This document shows positions 33,926 to 42,595 of a stretch of DNA of 52,474 nt, piece by piece; positions within the stretch are counted from its first letter, which is position 1; every line of letters begins with the position of its first letter. The stretch covers positions 1-52,474 of the forward strand of contig JAIDDH010000028.1 of NCBI GenBank assembly GCA_029055435.1, in the 5' to 3' direction. The notes below the pieces were generated by a model. It saw only the letters and a program-made list of their open reading frames with translations. It did not search any database and was not told the DNA's origin. Source of the stretch: Acetatifactor sp. (GTDB lineage: Bacteria > Bacillota > Clostridia > Lachnospirales > Lachnospiraceae). A program made the translations under genes and the position numbers.

Positions 33926-36037
33926 CTATTTTAATTTAACGTAAATCACACCGCGGCCGCCTCTGCCCTCTATAGGTTCATCGACATAGGTCTCGCCCTT
34001 GACTTCTTGCATCACAAATTTGTATATAACGCCCGTCTGCATCTGGCCGTTGTTAGGCTCGAACTGCAGGACACCGGCATCCGGCATCATCCTCTCCTTA
34101 CATTCCAACCTCGCATTCGCCGACTGCCACGAAGTGCCGTTCCAGCTATAGCACCTTGTACTATTCATAAGGGATTCAATAACATTGGCCTTTCCGACAT
34201 TAGCACCAGTGAACACATTAAACTTCAATTTCACGGATTGGCCCCATCCCCGGTCAATCTCGAAAGGTCTGTCGAAAGTACCGATTCCGGTTCCGTTGGC
34301 CGTCAGATAAGAACCGATAGCGCCCCCCTGATAGTTACCGTCTTCATAACTCTGGAACTGCATGCTGAACGCATACATAGGCAACGTATAAATATAGGTA
34401 GAATCTACCTCTGCAACAGGCACCGAACCGCCGGAAGGGAATGCGCTGGCGGGATAATATACCTGACGGTTATCTCTGGTATTATATTTGAAGCTATACA
34501 AAATCTCCAGCGTATAATCCTTCATAAACAGCATATCTTCAAAATCAGCCGCCTTAAACTGGATATTGTGCGGGTCGCTGCCCTGCATTGCCATCTTAAT
34601 CCACTCGGGATAGCCCCGGGATGCATGGGTGCCGTCATCGGCTTTATAGCGGAAATAGATATTTCCGGTAAAGCCGGCATTATATTTATCCTTATCCGGC
34701 ATCTCCTCACCAGGATGATTTCTCTTCCACTCTTCCTCAATCAATCGCATCGGGTCAAGATCCGCGTCCACATCACAATCATCGCCACGTCTGAGCATAC
34801 CGTTTCTGGGATTGAGCGGATTATCCATGGCTGCCACCAGCTCCCTGTACCCCTCCACTGTGTCATATGGCGTATGGCTCTTGTTTTCTCCTGCCGGATG
34901 CTGTGCAGTCGCTATAACCCTCAGAGTTGATCCAGCCGGAAGATCCTGTTTAAGCCGGAATATCAGTTCATTGGAACTCTCCCCGAGAGGATCAACGAAC
35001 TCTGCATAATCGTTTCCGCTGCCGGTAGCGCCCGTTATACCAAAGCGCCACTTCAAGGTATTGGGGTCTACATAAGCATAAGCTCCCTCTTCATATAATG
35101 CACCTACAACCTTGGCGAGGTTTGTTCCAGTGGGAGTCGCCGTGATGCTGTACTCTGCACCCGCCTTCAGAGCAGTTCCGCCGCGCAGGGTGAAACCTGT
35201 AAAATCAAATCCTGTAACACGTCTAATATTGATAATCACACACTTTCTGTCCAGCGGATGAGATGAGGAATCCGTCGCCACAGTCTCGACCCAGAGACGA
35301 ACTAAAGCATCGCTGCCTCCGGTCTCAGCGCTTCCTACTCTAATCGTGACACCAGCACTATCGGTGTCATCACAAGTTACCTGCAGCGCATGGTCAGGCT
35401 CCGCTTCCAAATAAGCTCTAAAAGCCTTGTTTGACGGTCCCACCACATCTACATTCAAAAAATACTCCTGATTGGGCTCCAGTGTGATCTCAGTTGTCAC
35501 ATTAATCCTTGCCGTCACCGTGACAGGCGTCCCCGCATCCGGATTATTTCTGGAGGTAATGCTGTAGGCCGTGGCAAAAGTCTTGTTCTCATTCTCCATG
35601 GTGATATACAGCTGAACATTCCTCGCGCTGGCAAATGCGGAAGCATCCACATCAAAAGCGCTCACATGCTCTGCAATCAATTCCTCCGAAGCAATCACAT
35701 TTCCAGGCGCCGCCGTCTCATACTGAGTATAGACCAGCTTCTGCTCTGCGCTCTTGTAAGTAATCTCATAGGTATAGTCCACATTTGCAATCTTCAGCAC
35801 ACCGCCCGTGTAATCCACCGTGTCAGTGGCATCCACAATCAACGACTCAATGGCATTGGCTGTAAACTGCGCCTCCTGTTGCAGAGCCGCCTCCGTTGTA
35901 CCACTCCTGTAAGAGTTGGTAGCCACCACCATCGCACCGCCGACAGTTGCCGAGATGATAGCCAGGATCGCAACAGCACAAACCAACTCAATCAAAGTCA
36001 GTCCTCGTCTGTCCTCCCTGAATTTCTGCTTAACCAT
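33926..36037 (-). CDS. Very large PilW-like minor pilin, possible tip adhesin
   Basis: Prepilin-like protein of 703 residues. The N terminus has a basic leader and the class III cleavage motif RRGLTLIELVCAVAILAI with Glu at +5, then a hydrophobic helix (about 13-40) and an amphipathic extension (SYRSGTTEAALQQEAQFTAN) like PilW/PilJ proteins. The rest, more than 500 residues, is extracellular, rich in Thr, Asp, Gly and beta strands, with Ig-like stretches (TVTARINVTTEITLEPNQEY; GTALKAGAEYSITATPTGTN). No known adhesin domain is recognised. It is the last gene of the pilus operon. Sitting at the pilus tip is inference. Confidence 0.72.
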   Translation of the reverse strand: MVKQKFREDRRGLTLIELVCAVAILAIISATVGGAMVVATNSYRSGTTEAALQQEAQFTANAIESLIVDATDTVDYTGGVLKIANVDYTYEITYKSAEQKLVYTQYETAAPGNVIASEELIAEHVSAFDVDASAFASARNVQLYITMENENKTFATAYSITSRNNPDAGTPVTVTARINVTTEITLEPNQEYFLNVDVVGPSNKAFRAYLEAEPDHALQVTCDDTDSAGVTIRVGSAETGGSDALVRLWVETVATDSSSHPLDRKCVIINIRRVTGFDFTGFTLRGGTALKAGAEYSITATPTGTNLAKVVGALYEEGAYAYVDPNTLKWRFGITGATGSGNDYAEFVDPLGESSNELIFRLKQDLPAGSTLRVIATAQHPAGENKSHTPYDTVEGYRELVAAMDNPLNPRNGMLRRGDDCDVDADLDPMRLIEEEWKRNHPGEEMPDKDKYNAGFTGNIYFRYKADDGTHASRGYPEWIKMAMQGSDPHNIQFKAADFEDMLFMKDYTLEILYSFKYNTRDNRQVYYPASAFPSGGSVPVAEVDSTYIYTLPMYAFSMQFQSYEDGNYQGGAIGSYLTANGTGIGTFDRPFEIDRGWGQSVKLKFNVFTGANVGKANVIESLMNSTRCYSWNGTSWQSANARLECKERMMPDAGVLQFEPNNGQMQTGVIYKFVMQEVKGETYVDEPIEGRGGRGVIYVKLK

Positions 36038-36050
36038 TTTTCTTCCTCCC

Positions 36051-36554
36051 TTATTCTATGTACACCTTGCCGGTTAATGGTACCAAAGTGACCGTGTGTT
36101 CTCTTCCGCCGCGCGTCACGATAATCTTCGTACAGTAGCCTCCGCCCGACTGCGTCTTAAATGCTCCGCTGCTTCTGTCAAAGGACAGATACAATGGCAG
36201 ATCGTAAAGAGTCGGATCCGCCCCCAGAGTATACTGCACCTGCACTCCTGACGCTCCAATTTCCGCTGTTGTGGTAGGAGGATTACTGAGATCGACTCCC
36301 CCTTCATCATTGGTCAGATATTCATCCACATATATTTTCCCGTCTCTTGCATCCAGCCTATATACGGCATCCACCTTAGACATGGCGGAAGTGCGATGCC
36401 GCTCCAGCGAATACACAATTTTCTGCGCACATTGCTGCGCCGGTTTGCCGCTCATGGCATTTATTCCCCAAATTCCGACTCCGCCCACCACGGCCATGAT
36501 TGCAACTACAACCATTACCTCCACAAGCGAAACTCCTCTATTGTCCTGTCTCAT
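36051..36554 (-). CDS. GspH/FimT-like minor pseudopilin
   Basis: Prepilin of 167 residues with cleavage motif NRGVSLVEVMVVVAIMAVV: Gly at -1 and Glu at +5, followed by a hydrophobic helix (to about 28). The globular part (about 35-167) contains RHRTSAMSKVDAVYRLDARD and ends GGREHTVTLVPLTGKVYIE. It is like the H-type minor pseudopilins in size and shape. It overlaps nothing but lies only 12 bases after the previous gene and 13 before the next. Confidence 0.78.
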   Translation of the reverse strand: MRQDNRGVSLVEVMVVVAIMAVVGGVGIWGINAMSGKPAQQCAQKIVYSLERHRTSAMSKVDAVYRLDARDGKIYVDEYLTNDEGGVDLSNPPTTTAEIGASGVQVQYTLGADPTLYDLPLYLSFDRSSGAFKTQSGGGYCTKIIVTRGGREHTVTLVPLTGKVYIE

Positions 36555-36566
36555 ACACTCACCCGC

Positions 36567-37307
36567 CTATTCCTTCTTCCAATTGGCATAACGTACACAT
36601 TTGGACACATCTACCGTTGTTCTGCGTGCCGCCATCTCTGCAGTGACACCGGCAGCCAGTTCCTTGCTGGTGCCCTCGGCGCTCCAGTCAAGATTCGGCG
36701 CATAGACATCCATATCCGTGGTGATGATCGTCGTCCGCCCATTGTCCGGATTCGTATAAGTCATCCTCATACCCCTGATGCGGATATACCCGTCCGCATC
36801 ATGAACCTCCAATAACTCCGAAGAATCCAGTACGCCGTCATGATTGGAATCATATATATCATTAGGATCCAATCTCATGGTATAAGGCGAACTCGGATCG
36901 GTCCCATTTGTATAATAGTTCCGAATCAGATTTCTCCAATTGTTTCCTTCCATCGCCAGCTTATTATCCCATATTTCCTGCAACTGCGCCACAAACTCAT
37001 TATTGAACTCCAACTGACGAAAATCCTTGGTTCCCGTTGTGACAAAACGCATCGTCACATTATTGTATGCCCTTGCCGCAGCCTCCGACGCATCTTCCAT
37101 CAAATGCGCCCGAATCTCCTCCAGTCCGGTCTCGCCGGTGTAGAAACTCTTTTTATTCTGGTAATCTGCCTGCTTAATCTGAAAGTTCATACCGGAAATA
37201 TACAGCAAAGTCGTCGCCAGAATCGTCAGAAATCCCACCACCAAAACCACCGTCAGAAGCGCGGAGCCCCGATCATCCATTTTTTTGCCAAACAGCGCTC
37301 TCACCAT
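36567..37307 (-). CDS. PilX/GspK-like minor pilin
   Basis: Protein of 246 residues with a basic start, the prepilin-like segment DDRGSALLTVVLVVGFLTI and a membrane helix (about 13-37). Position +5 is Thr and not Glu, a feature of GspK/PilX tip pilins. The following NFQIKQADYQNKKSFYTGET resembles the PilX N-terminal extension. The rest contains a DPNDIYDSNHDGVLDSSELL loop that looks like an EF-hand-type calcium site. Position fits a pilus-initiation complex. The function is inferred. Confidence 0.75.
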   Translation of the reverse strand: MVRALFGKKMDDRGSALLTVVLVVGFLTILATTLLYISGMNFQIKQADYQNKKSFYTGETGLEEIRAHLMEDASEAAARAYNNVTMRFVTTGTKDFRQLEFNNEFVAQLQEIWDNKLAMEGNNWRNLIRNYYTNGTDPSSPYTMRLDPNDIYDSNHDGVLDSSELLEVHDADGYIRIRGMRMTYTNPDNGRTTIITTDMDVYAPNLDWSAEGTSKELAAGVTAEMAARRTTVDVSKCVRYANWKKE

Positions 37308-37318
37308 CTCACACCTCG

Positions 37319-38719
37319 CTATTCATTCATGGTTCCGATAAATGTCGCCACCTCGTTGGTTGTATTTGCCTCATATACATGAATCTCTACATTATAGAGA
37401 AGTACGACCCTGTCCAAAACACTGTCCTGAACTGTCTTGCCGCTCCCAAAACCGGAAATACTTGGCGTTGCAGTCACTGAACCCATAGGAGAGAGATTCT
37501 CCGTCAGATTGGTCTGCAGTTCCACTTCCCCACCGGTCAGAGAACCAGTCACTTTCACATCATAACCGACTTCACCACTGTTTAATTCCACATTAGTGAG
37601 TACAGTGGCAAGCTGCTTCGCAACCGTAATCTGCAGAGGATCATATCCCTTCACCTTGGAATCCTTATGGCTCATCGCCGGAAGATAATCGTATAACCCG
37701 GTCAGATTCCCGGTAATATTGATTTCATCTTTTGCACCTGTTTCAAACTTACTGGAGTAAACAGGAAAATAATACAGATAGATATGATTCAACTTGGATA
37801 TTCTGCCTAAAAGCTCTGTCCCGCTGATAGTCGCAGAATTATCATAAACTGTCAGCTCTGTGGCACCACTGGCGACATCAAGCACTTCCTCATACTTCAA
37901 CACTGTCTCGTCATAATTCCTGGTCCCCGACGTCGACCCTGTGCTAGCACCATAAGTATAGCTTACCTGCGCTTTACAGGTATAGGTTACTTTATACACA
38001 ACAGTCTGAACGGTCCCGTTATCATTTACTTCAATATCTATCACCCTCTTAAAAGCAGAAATTGTGACCCCGGTTATGGTATGACTCGTAGCTGAAGGGT
38101 GATAGGAGGCAAAATTATCGTCTAATTGTTTTTTTGCCTTTTCTTCCAATTTTGCCTTGGCGGTATATGCCGTAGACTCATCCAGACAGATAATGGCATC
38201 CGAATAAGTATTCATATCCTCCATTGTCAGTACATTCGGTGCAATGGAGGGAGTCACCAATATCTCCATATCATAATACTGTCCTTCAGAGACAACATTC
38301 TTCGCCGTCAATTTATAGGAATCCGCATCATCGCGCAGAGTGCCATCTGAACGCATGGGAGACTGTTCGCTTCCTCCGTACACCGCCGTAGCAGTCATAA
38401 CAGTAGCCCTTGCACCGTCAGTACTCTTCACGACACCTTTAAAGCTATTCGACAGAAACTGTGTACAAAGCTGCTCTAACTTATAGGCCTTCAGGCTCTC
38501 CATAGCACCCTCTGCCACAGAAGTAGCTCTCTGCCGCTGACGGGAACGGAAATTGGTTCCCGATGTAGACGCGAAGATTCGCAGCGTAGGCGCAATGACA
38601 ATCGCCAAAATCGCCATCGCGACGACTACCTCAACCAGCGTCATACCCTTTTGATTCAGTTTTCGATACCATTTTGGATTCAGTTTTCCCTTGCTTTCCA
38701 CACGCATTCCCGCTTTCAT
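37319..38719 (-). CDS. PilV-like prepilin with a large C-terminal domain
   Basis: Minor prepilin of about 466 residues. I choose the ATG at 38717-38719, preceded by GGAGACC; the frame opens at 38800 but that would overlap the pilO gene. The cleavage region NQKGMTLVEVVVAMAILAI has Glu at +5, then an N-terminal helix with RSRQRQRATSVAEGAMESL. The remaining 370 or so residues are Thr- and Ser-rich with many predicted strands and no recognised domain. It is larger than typical PilV. The ending EVATFIGTMNE is not a membrane anchor. Confidence 0.75.
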   Translation of the reverse strand: MKAGMRVESKGKLNPKWYRKLNQKGMTLVEVVVAMAILAIVIAPTLRIFASTSGTNFRSRQRQRATSVAEGAMESLKAYKLEQLCTQFLSNSFKGVVKSTDGARATVMTATAVYGGSEQSPMRSDGTLRDDADSYKLTAKNVVSEGQYYDMEILVTPSIAPNVLTMEDMNTYSDAIICLDESTAYTAKAKLEEKAKKQLDDNFASYHPSATSHTITGVTISAFKRVIDIEVNDNGTVQTVVYKVTYTCKAQVSYTYGASTGSTSGTRNYDETVLKYEEVLDVASGATELTVYDNSATISGTELLGRISKLNHIYLYYFPVYSSKFETGAKDEINITGNLTGLYDYLPAMSHKDSKVKGYDPLQITVAKQLATVLTNVELNSGEVGYDVKVTGSLTGGEVELQTNLTENLSPMGSVTATPSISGFGSGKTVQDSVLDRVVLLYNVEIHVYEANTTNEVATFIGTMNE

Positions 38720-38762
38720 AAGGTCTCCACTCAAATTCTTTTGCTCCACAGTTAATCCGCTG

Positions 38763-39476
38763 CTATTCCGCTGTCTCCCCAGCCTGTTCTTCCATTGCAA
38801 AGGTTATCTGTCCAAACAGATCAGATGCTCCGCCAAAGTAGGAAGGCATCTCAGGAGGCATATACTCTTTGCCCATACCTCTTACACTATAATATGTAAT
38901 ATCAATCGTTCCATCAATAAAATTATTGGAAGCGCTGCTCTTTCTGTAAGAGACCCCATTAACTCCGATTCTATAGGGACTCTCATACACTGTCGCAACG
39001 GCCGCCTTCAGATTGGAGTATGTGGTCACGTTCTTGTAAGTGGCCTGTCGCTGCGCAAACTGAATAGGCTCCTCCAAGCCTTCAATAGCAGCTCCCTTCA
39101 CAATATCCTCGGAAATATCGTGAATTACCTTCGCTTCCTCTACATTAATCTTGTCGTAATTTATGACCGCTCTGTTCTGCATGGCCACTGCCATCATAAT
39201 GACATCTTCTTCTTTCGCATCTGCGGGATAATCTGCCGTAATCTCTGTAATCTTGGCGACCATCTCCGCAGTGTTGGTGCGATAGATCTCCATGTTGTCG
39301 TAATACTCTTTCATTTCGTTCACCTGCGTCTCCAACTGCGCATTGCTAGTCTTCAATGCAGTTGTCTGGTCATTATACTTGGTAAACACCAGCATATAAA
39401 CCAGGAGACACGCCACGGCTCCCACTGCCAGCACTAACATAAACACCTGCTTGTTCGTAATCTTACCCATTGTCAT
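38763..39476 (-). CDS. pilO: PilO-like pilus assembly protein
   Basis: Inner-membrane assembly protein of 237 residues. It has a basic N terminus, one membrane helix (about 11-32, VFMLVLAVGAVACLLVYMLV), a coiled coil (about 38-62) and a ferredoxin-fold-type periplasmic domain. It follows the PilM-PilN fusion by 17 bases, the expected place for PilO. Overall sequence conservation is low, so the call depends on topology and location. A Met at residue 3 is an alternative start. Confidence 0.78.
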   Translation of the reverse strand: MTMGKITNKQVFMLVLAVGAVACLLVYMLVFTKYNDQTTALKTSNAQLETQVNEMKEYYDNMEIYRTNTAEMVAKITEITADYPADAKEEDVIMMAVAMQNRAVINYDKINVEEAKVIHDISEDIVKGAAIEGLEEPIQFAQRQATYKNVTTYSNLKAAVATVYESPYRIGVNGVSYRKSSASNNFIDGTIDITYYSVRGMGKEYMPPEMPSYFGGASDLFGQITFAMEEQAGETAE

Positions 39477-39493
39477 CGTCTCTGTCCTCCCGC

Positions 39494-41170
39494 TTACTTT
39501 ACTGTCCCGGCATCTATATCCAAAATCGCGGGATAATATATACAGTGCACTACGAAGCTCACATAAGTATCTGTCACAGTAAGCTCCTCCGGCTGATCCG
39601 GATCATCGGGAGTGGTGGTCTCCTCATCATCCCGCGGCGCTTTCTGCTCCTCCGAAAGGACTTCCATGGTCACCAGCATGACACTGTCAAAGTCTCTCAG
39701 CGTATCCAGTACTTTAGCCGCCGTACTCTTGTCAGCCACATCTATCTGCATAATACACTGCTCGTCATCGGAAGTAAACTCCTCAATCGACACATCAAAA
39801 GGAAGCTTTTTCTCCAGCTCTTCCATGAACACCAGAAGATTGTCATTGGGGTGTTTGGACATGTAAGTTCCTATCGTAATCTGCGTATACAAATTTTCGG
39901 TGGCCACGAATTTATCATACTCAACCTTGCCCTGCTCGTAGGTAGTAAGCAAATTCTGCAGTCTCTTCTCCTCTGCTTTAGCTTCTCTATAGGGAAGTAT
40001 GGCCATCACTGCCATGGCTATTGCCGCCACAGCACACAACAGACCGATTAATACGGAAGCTCCCGTGTAATTGGTCTCCTTACTGATCTTTGCCTTCTCC
40101 GTCTCATGTATGAAACCATCTCCTGCAAAACCAGCTCCGATGCAGGAAGAATATGCATCACTCTTCTGCTTAATATCGGAATCATATACCTCAACATCCT
40201 GGAACATTCCCGCCTTACGGCAGACAATGCCCAGCGCCTCACCCAGAATCTCAGGAACACCGATGAACTGCGCACCCAGACCGACGATAGACACATTCTC
40301 AATCTCAGTGCCATTAAAATGCGAGTTGAAGTAATCGAACACTCTCATGATACCGCTGAGCAGCGGGTTCAATGCCTCTGTGACAGCAGCGCGTGCCTCG
40401 GGCCGTCCTGCCTCCTTCACATTAAGTACCGACTCGCTGGTACAGTTCTGACGAGTAATCAGACGCCATACTCCCAACGTATCTCCCGCCGCAAAACTGG
40501 GCTGGGAAGCAACTGTACTCATAGCGTCGCCCACACCATAATTTATACTTCTCTGAAGCATCAGCACGCCGTCCTGCACCACGCTGATAATGGAGTATTT
40601 CTCCTCCATCTTGATAATCGCCTGACAGCCGGAGGCTCTCTGGTTTCTCGCCGCCTCCACGATAGTTGCACCGCTACAGCAGACATTGACAATATCCAAG
40701 TCGCAGGCCACTGCCAGTTTTTTATAGGACTCCAGCATAGCCTTCTCCGCTGCAAATATCAGCACTCTGTGCTTGCCTGCATCAACTCCGTCGGGAATCG
40801 TCTGTACCAGAGACTGTGTTACCTCATAATCCGCAAGACTTACGGGGAAATATTCATTCAAATTAGCCTGAACCACAGAGGGAATCTGAGCTTCCTTGAC
40901 CGCCGGCACGACAACCTCACGGTTAATAATCTTGGCGGAAGCCACCGTGAAAATTACTTTCTTAGTCTTGATACCGTTACGTGCGATGGTCTCTTTAATG
41001 GCATACGCCAACTCTCTCATCATACCTTCCGCAATATAACCGTCATTCACGGAACCTGCAGGTGTAATTGCCTCTTGGCACTGATAAATTTTGGGCTTTT
41101 TCACCTTATAGTCCATTTCACAAAGCTTGATTACGGAATGTCCAAGCTCAATAGTCAGTACTTTTGCCAT
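39494..41170 (-). CDS. pilM: PilM-PilN fusion, pilus assembly platform
   Basis: Residues 1 to about 350 form PilM, an actin-like cytoplasmic ATP-binding domain (VLTIELGHSVIKLCEMDYKV; SIVGLGAQFIGVPEILGEAL as a phosphate-2-like region). They are joined to a segment with one membrane helix (about 370-392, SVLIGLLCAVAAIAMAVMAI) and a PilN-type domain with coiled coil and ferredoxin-like fold. PilM and PilN are usually separate proteins, where the PilN N terminus docks in PilM. A fusion keeps the 1:1 pairing. The ending is a Glu/Asp/Pro-rich linker and a strand (VTDTYVSFVVHCIYYP). Confidence 0.85.
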   Translation of the reverse strand: MAKVLTIELGHSVIKLCEMDYKVKKPKIYQCQEAITPAGSVNDGYIAEGMMRELAYAIKETIARNGIKTKKVIFTVASAKIINREVVVPAVKEAQIPSVVQANLNEYFPVSLADYEVTQSLVQTIPDGVDAGKHRVLIFAAEKAMLESYKKLAVACDLDIVNVCCSGATIVEAARNQRASGCQAIIKMEEKYSIISVVQDGVLMLQRSINYGVGDAMSTVASQPSFAAGDTLGVWRLITRQNCTSESVLNVKEAGRPEARAAVTEALNPLLSGIMRVFDYFNSHFNGTEIENVSIVGLGAQFIGVPEILGEALGIVCRKAGMFQDVEVYDSDIKQKSDAYSSCIGAGFAGDGFIHETEKAKISKETNYTGASVLIGLLCAVAAIAMAVMAILPYREAKAEEKRLQNLLTTYEQGKVEYDKFVATENLYTQITIGTYMSKHPNDNLLVFMEELEKKLPFDVSIEEFTSDDEQCIMQIDVADKSTAAKVLDTLRDFDSVMLVTMEVLSEEQKAPRDDEETTTPDDPDQPEELTVTDTYVSFVVHCIYYPAILDIDAGTVK

Positions 41171-41275
41171 TTCTACGTACCCTCCATAAAATATTCTGGT
41201 GCTTCTCTATAGTCTTTTTGCTTAAAAAATGCTTTCAAACAAAATTACTTTCCACTTTATATACTATATCATATC

Positions 41276-42034
41276 TTAAAATCCCAGTATCCCCAGATAC
41301 CAGGCAATCATTTCTCCGCCCCACATCACAGCGATTGCCACTCCTACTGCCAGATAGGGCCCCATGGCCAACACATGATCCGCCTTGGAAATCTTCATTC
41401 GCGCAACATGAATTACCGAGCCGATAATGCATCCCAGAAGGAATGCAAGTACATTTCTCTTCCAGCCCAAAAGCAATCCTGTGGCTGCCATCAGCCTCAC
41501 ATCACCGCCGCCTATCGCAGCGCCATTGGAAATTCTATAAATCAGATACAATACCAAACTGACAGCTACGAGACCGATTGCGTACTCCAGCCAATTCTCC
41601 ATGTCCGTCGCAACGCGAATCAGTCCCAGCGTCAGTATAAAATAATTAAAACCTGTCGGAATTTCATAGGTTCTGAAATCAATCACACTCAAAGCAAGAA
41701 GCGCGCTGAACAGCAGGCAGTAGAGTAGGGATTCCACGCTTACCCCATATCTGGCAAACACTGCCAGATACAGCACCCCGTTCAGCGCCTCAATTATGGG
41801 GTACTGAACGGAGAGCCGCGTCTTACATTTTCGACACTTGCCTCCCAAAACCAGAAAACTGAACAGCGGTATCAAATCAAACCACCGCAGTTGATACCCA
41901 CAGCTCATGCAATGGGATCTGGTCATGACCAGCTTCTCTTTCTTCGGTATCCTGAAAATCAGGACATTCAGGAAGCTGCCGATTACTATTCCGTATAAAA
42001 ACACTATGATGTAAAAAAGAATCATGGGAAACAT
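41276..42034 (-). CDS. pilD: PilD, prepilin peptidase
   Basis: Aspartyl membrane protease that cleaves the prepilin leaders at the Gly and may N-methylate the new terminus. The 252 residues have the N-terminal zinc-binding cysteines C42, C45, C67, C70 and about seven membrane helices. The two catalytic Asp residues are D119 in VIDFRTYEIP and D178 in the GGGD motif. It lies between the major pilin and pilM. It is the only peptidase of this type in the window and presumably processes all five prepilins. Confidence 0.94.
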   Translation of the reverse strand: MFPMILFYIIVFLYGIVIGSFLNVLIFRIPKKEKLVMTRSHCMSCGYQLRWFDLIPLFSFLVLGGKCRKCKTRLSVQYPIIEALNGVLYLAVFARYGVSVESLLYCLLFSALLALSVIDFRTYEIPTGFNYFILTLGLIRVATDMENWLEYAIGLVAVSLVLYLIYRISNGAAIGGGDVRLMAATGLLLGWKRNVLAFLLGCIIGSVIHVARMKISKADHVLAMGPYLAVGVAIAVMWGGEMIAWYLGILGF

Positions 42035-42051
42035 GTAGGGTGTGTCCTTTC

Positions 42052-42080
42052 AATAACCATGGTTTTCAAAAACCATTATT
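42052..42080 (-). other. Hairpin after the major pilin gene
   Basis: ATGGTTTT pairs with AAAACCAT around a two-base loop, extended by AATAA/TTATT. It lies between the pilA stop and the pilD start. The T tract is lacking, so it more likely stabilises the pilA mRNA 3' end or partly reduces read-through than terminates fully. This would fit a pilin made in excess of the later gene products. Confidence 0.4.
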
Positions 42081-42097
42081 CCGGTTTATTCAGTTGA

Positions 42098-42511
42098 TTA
42101 AGGTGTTGCAGTAGTCCAGCTATTGGTCAGCTTGAAAGTACCTGCAGCTGCATCAAAGTTGATGGTAATTGTTCCGCCTGTAGAGCCCCAAGTCTTGGAG
42201 GTAAGCTTAATAGCATCAGGGCAGGTTCTCAGCAACTCAGCCTGCAGGAGGGAATCACTGGATGCAACCTGTGCGCCATTAGCAATAGTAACTGTAGTGC
42301 CATCGCTAACAGAATTGTAAATATCCTCAATAGAGAGAGCAATCTTGGTTGCATTCTCAATCTCAGACATAGCGGACAGGTCTGTCTGTGCTCTGGAATC
42401 CTCAACATACTTCAGAAGCTGGGGAGCAAGAACGCCCATCAGAACCGCCATAATTGCGATAACGATGATCAGCTCTACGAGAGAGAAACCCTTGTTATTC
42501 ATCTTTTTCAT
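42098..42511 (-). CDS. pilA: Major type IV pilin
   Basis: Main pilus subunit of 137 residues. The short basic leader MKKMNNKG is followed by FSLVELIIVIAIMAVLMGVL, the class III motif with Phe at +1 and Glu at +5. The N-terminal helix extends through AQTDLSAMSEIENATKIALS. The globular head is small and lacks Cys, so there is no disulfide loop. It is the only short pilin with the canonical Phe+1, which is why I name it the major pilin. AAAGGAG precedes the ATG. Confidence 0.88.
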   Translation of the reverse strand: MKKMNNKGFSLVELIIVIAIMAVLMGVLAPQLLKYVEDSRAQTDLSAMSEIENATKIALSIEDIYNSVSDGTTVTIANGAQVASSDSLLQAELLRTCPDAIKLTSKTWGSTGGTITINFDAAAGTFKLTNSWTTATP

Positions 42512-42595
42512 AATGCATTTCTCCTTTACTTGTGTTATTTGGTTGTTTTTTATCTTATTCGCCCGTCCCTACCCGAGCGGATAATTCATTAAATA

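Noticed and set aside
40106..41212. 368-codon plus-strand frame opposite the PilM-PilN gene
   Set aside because: Antisense shadow with no protein-like domain order and poor residue composition. The minus-strand gene is well supported.
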